A stretch of 64,000 nucleotides of DNA from VRUE01 sp963718755. Its GTDB lineage: Bacteria > Actinomycetota > Thermoleophilia > Solirubrobacterales > 70-9. Position numbers and translations under genes: made by a program. The stretch is from NCBI GenBank assembly GCA_963718755.1, contig OY970376.1:2356001-2420000 (forward strand), written 5' to 3'. The stretch's first letter is position 1; each line of letters begins with the position of its first letter. The notes under the pieces were generated by a model. It saw only the letters and a program-made list of their open reading frames with translations, searched no databases and was not told where the DNA came from. Positions 60,098 to 64,000 of this stretch are shown one piece after another.

Positions 60098-61351
60098 ATG
60101 CCAGATATCGAGCCGCTCGCCGAGGGCGAGTACCTGTTCACGTCCGAGTCGGTCACCGAGGGTCATCCCGACAAGATCTGCGACCAGATCTCCGACGCGA
60201 TCCTCGACGCTGTGATGGCCGGCGATCCGCAGGGCCGGGTCGCCTGCGAGACCCTCGTCAACACCGGCATGGCGGTCGTCTCCGGCGAGATCTCGACCGA
60301 CGTCCACCTCGACGTGCCCGAGCTGGTCCGCGAGACGATTCGCAAGATCGGCTACGACCACGGCGACTACGGCTACAACTGCGACCACATCTCGGTCCTC
60401 GTCTCGCTCGACAAACAGTCACCAGATATCGCCCAGGGCGTCGACGCCTCGCACGAGACGCGCACCGGCTCCGACGCCGACGACGAGCTGCTCTTGGCCG
60501 GAGCCGGCGACCAGGGAATGATGTTCGGCTACGCGACCGACGAGACCGAGGCGCTGATGCCGATGCCCGTCCACCTCGCCCATCGCCTCGCCGAGCGACT
60601 GGCCGCGGTGCGCAAGGACGGCACCCTCGACTACCTCGGTCCCGACGGCAAGACCCAGGTCACGGTCCGCTATGCTGCCGGCCGCCCTGTCCGGGTCGAG
60701 AAGCTGCTGATCTCCACCCAGCACGCGGACGGCGTCGAGACCGAGGCGACGATCAAGCCGGAGCTCTGGCAGCACGTCGTGCTCCCGGTTCTCACCGCTG
60801 AGGCGGCGGGGATGTTCGACGAGGGCACGCTGCGCGAGAGCTTCCTCGTCAACCCGACCGGCAAGTTCGTGATCGGCGGCCCGGTCGGCGACGCCGGCCT
60901 CACCGGCCGCAAGATCATCGTCGACACCTACGGCGGCATGGCCCGCCACGGCGGCGGCGCCTTCTCCGGCAAGGACCCGTCCAAGGTCGACCGCTCCGCC
61001 GCCTACGCCGCTCGCCACGTCGCCAAGAACGTCGTCGCGGCCGGCCTCGCACAGCGCTGCGAGGTCCAGGTCGCCTACGCGATCGGCGTCGCCCACCCGG
61101 TCTCGCTGATGGTCGAGACCTTCGGTACCGGCACGCTCCCCGACATGGAGATCTCACGCCTGGTCGAGGCCGAGTTCGACCTCCGCCCCGGCGCCTTCCG
61201 CCGTTACCTCGACCTGCACCGGCCGATCTACCAGAAGACGGCCGCTTACGGTCATTTCGGGCGGGATGACGACGACTTCACCTGGGAGCGGACGGACAGG
61301 GCCGACGCTCTGCGTGCCGCCGCTGGATCTGCGGCGGCAACTCCCGCTTAA
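60098..61351 (+). CDS. metK: S-adenosylmethionine synthetase
   Basis: Makes SAM from methionine and ATP. SVTEGHPDKICDQISDAILD is the ATP/methionine motif; GAGDQGMMFGYA, FVIGGPVGDAGLTGRKIIVDTYGG and GGGAFSGKDPSKVDRSAAYAARHVAKN follow. 417 residues. It has its own leaderless-type promoter and its 3' end overlaps the convergent PH-domain gene by 4 bases. There is no room for a SAM riboswitch. Confidence 0.97.
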   Translation: MPDIEPLAEGEYLFTSESVTEGHPDKICDQISDAILDAVMAGDPQGRVACETLVNTGMAVVSGEISTDVHLDVPELVRETIRKIGYDHGDYGYNCDHISVLVSLDKQSPDIAQGVDASHETRTGSDADDELLLAGAGDQGMMFGYATDETEALMPMPVHLAHRLAERLAAVRKDGTLDYLGPDGKTQVTVRYAAGRPVRVEKLLISTQHADGVETEATIKPELWQHVVLPVLTAEAAGMFDEGTLRESFLVNPTGKFVIGGPVGDAGLTGRKIIVDTYGGMARHGGGAFSGKDPSKVDRSAAYAARHVAKNVVAAGLAQRCEVQVAYAIGVAHPVSLMVETFGTGTLPDMEISRLVEAEFDLRPGAFRRYLDLHRPIYQKTAAYGHFGRDDDDFTWERTDRADALRAAAGSAAATPA

Positions 61352-61851
61352 GCCGGCGGCTGGGCCTCTCCCAATCCGTGGGTACCGGGCGCACCGGTGC
61401 CCGTCGCCTGGTCGACCCGGTGAACCACTTCACTCGGATCGGCTACCCCGGCGAAGACGAAGTTGTAGTCGTCGGTTGCGGCGGTGTCGAAGTCGACGTC
61501 GCCGATTTGCATGAGCCGCTGGTAGACGGTCTGGCGGTAGTTGACGTTCTGGACTCGCTCCAGCCGCGTCTCTTGGATCTCCCGCGAGATGATCCCGCGC
61601 TTGATGTTGAGGCGGCGGCTGGTGATCGTGTAGGTCGTGGCAACGCGCTTGATGAAGCCGGCGAGAACGGTGACGCCGATCACGACGAGGACGATCAGGA
61701 AGACCGTCGCGCTGCCGGCCCCGGCCAGCTTCGCGATCACACCGATGATCGCCGCGACCAGGATCCCTTTGAGATAGAAGCCGAGGATGGCGCGCCACGA
61801 GGGGTGTCCCTGGAAGATCACCTGCTCGCCGGGGCTGAGGTTGAGGCTCAT
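61348..61851 (-). CDS. PH domain (bPH2/DUF304) membrane protein
   Basis: 167 residues: LSPGEQVIFQGHPSWRAILGFYLKG, two helices (GILVAAIIGVIAKLAGAG and TVFLIVLVVIGVTVLAGFI) and the bPH2 signature TTYTITSRRLNIKRGIISREIQETRLERVQNVNYRQT. Such proteins sit in the membrane with the PH-like fold in the cytoplasm; function is unknown. TATCCT lies 8 bases before ATG 61851. Divergent from priA. Confidence 0.87.
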   Translation of the reverse strand: MSLNLSPGEQVIFQGHPSWRAILGFYLKGILVAAIIGVIAKLAGAGSATVFLIVLVVIGVTVLAGFIKRVATTYTITSRRLNIKRGIISREIQETRLERVQNVNYRQTVYQRLMQIGDVDFDTAATDDYNFVFAGVADPSEVVHRVDQATGTGAPGTHGLGEAQPPA

Positions 61852-61859
61852 CGCTGCGG

Positions 61860-61865
61860 AGGATA
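61860..61865 (-). promoter_or_regulatory. -10 element of the PH-domain gene (TATCCT)
   Basis: On the minus strand TATCCT ends 8 bases before ATG 61851. Confidence 0.4.
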
Positions 61866-61888
61866 TCCCGGCCGTCCGTCCCCCTCCA

Positions 61889-61894
61889 TAACTT
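61889..61894 (+). promoter_or_regulatory. -10 element of priA (TAACTT)
   Basis: TAACTT ends 7 bases before ATG 61902. Confidence 0.45.
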
Positions 61895-61901
61895 CAATCG
61901 G

Positions 61902-64000
61902 ATGGCCATCGCCAAAGTCGAGCCGCTGACCACCGCCCGGGCGTTGCGCGGGCCCTTCGATTACCGCCTTCCCCCGGCGATGGCGGACCTCGAGGTCGGC
62001 AGTGTGGTGCGGGTGCCGTTCGGTCGGCGCCGGGCGCTCGGGGTCGTCGTCGGCTTGGCCGAGAGCTCGGAGCTGCCGCCAGAGCGCCTCGCCGAGCCGA
62101 TCGAGGCGCTCGAGGCAGGAGTGCCGGCGGAGCTGGTCCGGCTTGGCCTCTGGGTCGCCGCCGAGTACTGCTCGACTCCGTCGCGCGGCCTGCAGCTGGT
62201 GCTGCCGCCGGGAACGGGTGCGGGCGGGCAACGGGTCCGCTCGCGGACCGAGTTGCGGGCGGAGATCACTGTCGCCGGCGAGAAAGCGCTGGCCGGCGCC
62301 GGCCGCTTGGGCTCGAAGCAGCGCGCCGCGCTGGAGGCGCTGGGTGGGGGGGAGATGTCGGCCAGGGGCTTGGCGGCGGCAGTCGGCTCCGATCGCCAGG
62401 TCCTGCGGCGGCTCGAGGAGCGTGGCCTGATCGCCACCCGCAGCTCCCGCCTGCGCCGCCGTCCTGGCGGCGCCGAGTTGGTCGCGGCGGCGGACCGGCC
62501 GCAGTTGCTCGACGAGCAGGAGCATGCGGTTGCCGAGATCGTCGCCGCCCTCGATGGCGAAGCGGAGACGCCGCGGAAGCTGCTGCTGCACGGCGTCACC
62601 GGCTCGGGCAAGACCGAGGTCTACTTGGCGGCCGTCGAGGCGGCGCTGGCCCAGGGTCGTGGGGCGATCGTCCTCGTTCCCGAGATCGGCCTCGCCCCGC
62701 AGGCGGTGGCTCGCTTCCGGGCGCGGCTCGGCGACCGCTTCGCCGTCCTGCATTCCGCCCTCTCGCCGGGCGAGCGCTACGACGAGTGGCGCCGCCTGCG
62801 CAGCGGCGAGGCGAACGTCTGCGTCGGGCCCCGCTCGGCTGTCTTCGCCCCGGTCCGCGACCTCGGCCTGATCGTGATCGACGAGGAGCACGACTCCTCC
62901 TACAAGCAGGAGGGGGACCCCTGCTACGACGCGCGCACGGTCGCCCGTCGCCGCGCCGAGGAATGCGGCGCTGCGCTGGTGGCCGGCACCGCTACGCCAC
63001 GGCCCGAGGCCTGGCTGGAGCTGCCGCGGCTGGAGCTGCCAAGCAGGGTTGACGGCCGCCTGATGCCGCCGGTCGAGGTGCTGGACATGCGCGAGGCGGA
63101 CCCGCGCTCGGGGCCACTGCACCCCGCCACCTGGGAGGCGCTCGGAAAGGTGCGGGACGCCGGCGCGAAGGCGATAGTGATGGTCAACCGGCGCGGTTTC
63201 GCCCCCTGGCTGACCTGCCGTTCCTGCGGGCAGCACTGGGGCTGTCCCAACTGCGACGTCTCGCTGATCGTCCACCGCAACGCGGGGCGGATCGTCTGTC
63301 ACCACTGCGTCCACTCGGAGCCGCTGCCGCGGGCCTGCTCTGAGTGCGGATCGACGACGCTCTCCCGCGCCGGCGCTGGCACCGAGCAGCTCGAGGCCCT
63401 GCTGGCCGAGCAGCTCGAGCCGATGCCGGTCTTCCGGCTCGATTCCGATACCGCCGCCGGCCGCGGCGCCCACGCTCGCATCCTCGCCGGCTTCGGCGAG
63501 GCCGATAGCGCCGTCCTGATCGGCACCCAGATGGTCGCCAAGGGCCACGATTTCCCCGAGGTGACCCTGAGCGCGATCGTCGACGCCGACGCGACCCTGC
63601 GCTTCCCCGACTTTCGCGCCGGCGAGCGCACCTTCGCGATGGTCGCCCAGCTGGCGGGCCGCAGCGGCCGGGGCGATGCCGGGGGGGAGGTGATCGTGCA
63701 GACGCTGGCGCCGGAAGCGGCGAGCATCGCCCACGCCGCCCGCCACGACTCAGCCGCCTTCCTCGCCGAGGAGATCGAGCGCCGCCGCCTCCTGCGCTAC
63801 CCGCCGTTCTCCCACCTGGTCCGGGTGGTGCTCAGGTCGGAGTCCGAGCCACGCGTCGACCAAGCGGCCTCAAAGTTGGCGGCAGCCCTCGCCGAGACCC
63901 TGCCCGACGACACCGACTTGCTCGGCCCGGCGCCGATGTTCCGCGTCCGCAACAAGTACCGCCGCCGCCTCCTGACCAAGGCCCAGGACCGCGACTCAAC
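61902..64000 (+). CDS. priA: Primosomal protein N' (PriA), 5' part
   Basis: Replication-restart protein; the gene runs past the window end, with 699 codons visible. The N-terminal DNA-binding domain starts AIAKVEPLTTARALRGPFDYRLP. Walker A is GVTGSGKTEVY (Gly231 onward) and Walker B is VIDEEHDSSY (Asp327-His330). The zinc region has the paired motifs CRSCGQHWGCPNC and CHHC with CSECGS. GTQMVAKGHDFPEVTL and the late LLRYPPFSHLVRVVL are typical. In actinobacteria PriA may lack helicase activity, but here the DEEH box is intact. Confidence 0.95.
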   Translation, partial: MAIAKVEPLTTARALRGPFDYRLPPAMADLEVGSVVRVPFGRRRALGVVVGLAESSELPPERLAEPIEALEAGVPAELVRLGLWVAAEYCSTPSRGLQLVLPPGTGAGGQRVRSRTELRAEITVAGEKALAGAGRLGSKQRAALEALGGGEMSARGLAAAVGSDRQVLRRLEERGLIATRSSRLRRRPGGAELVAAADRPQLLDEQEHAVAEIVAALDGEAETPRKLLLHGVTGSGKTEVYLAAVEAALAQGRGAIVLVPEIGLAPQAVARFRARLGDRFAVLHSALSPGERYDEWRRLRSGEANVCVGPRSAVFAPVRDLGLIVIDEEHDSSYKQEGDPCYDARTVARRRAEECGAALVAGTATPRPEAWLELPRLELPSRVDGRLMPPVEVLDMREADPRSGPLHPATWEALGKVRDAGAKAIVMVNRRGFAPWLTCRSCGQHWGCPNCDVSLIVHRNAGRIVCHHCVHSEPLPRACSECGSTTLSRAGAGTEQLEALLAEQLEPMPVFRLDSDTAAGRGAHARILAGFGEADSAVLIGTQMVAKGHDFPEVTLSAIVDADATLRFPDFRAGERTFAMVAQLAGRSGRGDAGGEVIVQTLAPEAASIAHAARHDSAAFLAEEIERRRLLRYPPFSHLVRVVLRSESEPRVDQAASKLAAALAETLPDDTDLLGPAPMFRVRNKYRRRLLTKAQDRDS

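Overview
The window reads as chromosomal core sequence of a high-GC actinobacterium. The order hisIE-trpE, the split glycine decarboxylase, the standalone LigD polymerase next to Ku, the S1 protein with a long acidic tail and the TIGR01777, DUF2188 and YdcZ-type accessory genes point to class Thermoleophilia (Solirubrobacterales-like). That placement is inferred from gene content and codon use, not from a marker-gene tree. I see no rRNA, tRNA, CRISPR array, prophage or complete insertion sequence, and no gene-free stretch above 300 bases.

Layout: 1-8.5 kb holds the end of hisIE and the tryptophan genes trpE-G-D-C, a membrane-anchored HtrA protease, then trpF-B-A. 8.6-15.6 kb holds a small membrane protein, a methyltransferase, a PPi-type phosphofructokinase, a short substrate-binding lipoprotein, a TIGR01777 epimerase, malic enzyme, an ICMT-like methyltransferase, an exported protein and a TfoX-like protein. 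15.7-30.7 kb holds polA, an ECF sigma factor with a membrane anchor and acidic tail, a YdcZ-type transporter, an FAD oxidoreductase, rpsA-coaE-slt-MFS, an Xre regulator, DoxX, uvrB, a SnoaL-like protein, a thioredoxin-TPR protein and two small membrane proteins. 30.8-38.6 kb is a division and cell-wall cluster, murD-ftsW-murG-murC-murB-ftsQ then ftsZ with its own promoter. 38.6-43 kb is gcvT-gcvH-gcvPA-gcvPB. 43-49 kb holds membrane proteins, ligD(Pol)-ku, fetAB-like genes and a drug exporter. 49.2-52.6 kb is trpS, scpA-scpB-rluB and yjbQ. 52.7-61.3 kb is an aromatic-pathway run, aroH, hisC-like aminotransferase, aroG, tyrA, aroA, then cmk, der and metK. The window ends inside priA.

Within runs most genes overlap by ATGA or GTGA junctions, so they are probably translationally coupled. 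Many genes at run starts carry a TAnnnT hexamer 6-9 bases before the start codon and no ribosome binding site, the signature of leaderless transcription.

Three signals go beyond ordinary annotation. (1) Between aroG and tyrA lies an exact 68-bp tandem duplication. Each unit encodes the same 22-residue peptide with an L-W-F-F stretch, and the two mini-ORFs are chained by ATGA and TGATG overlaps from the aroG stop to the tyrA start. A second aromatic-rich mini-ORF precedes aroG. (2) Four large hairpin elements share a related 46-base core. Each begins at a TAG stop codon and is oriented with the gene it follows (htrA, pfkA, the epimerase, the 25.5-kb membrane protein). (3) Several promoters carry palindromes built around the -10 hexamer, and uvrB is preceded by a 36-bp concentric dyad.
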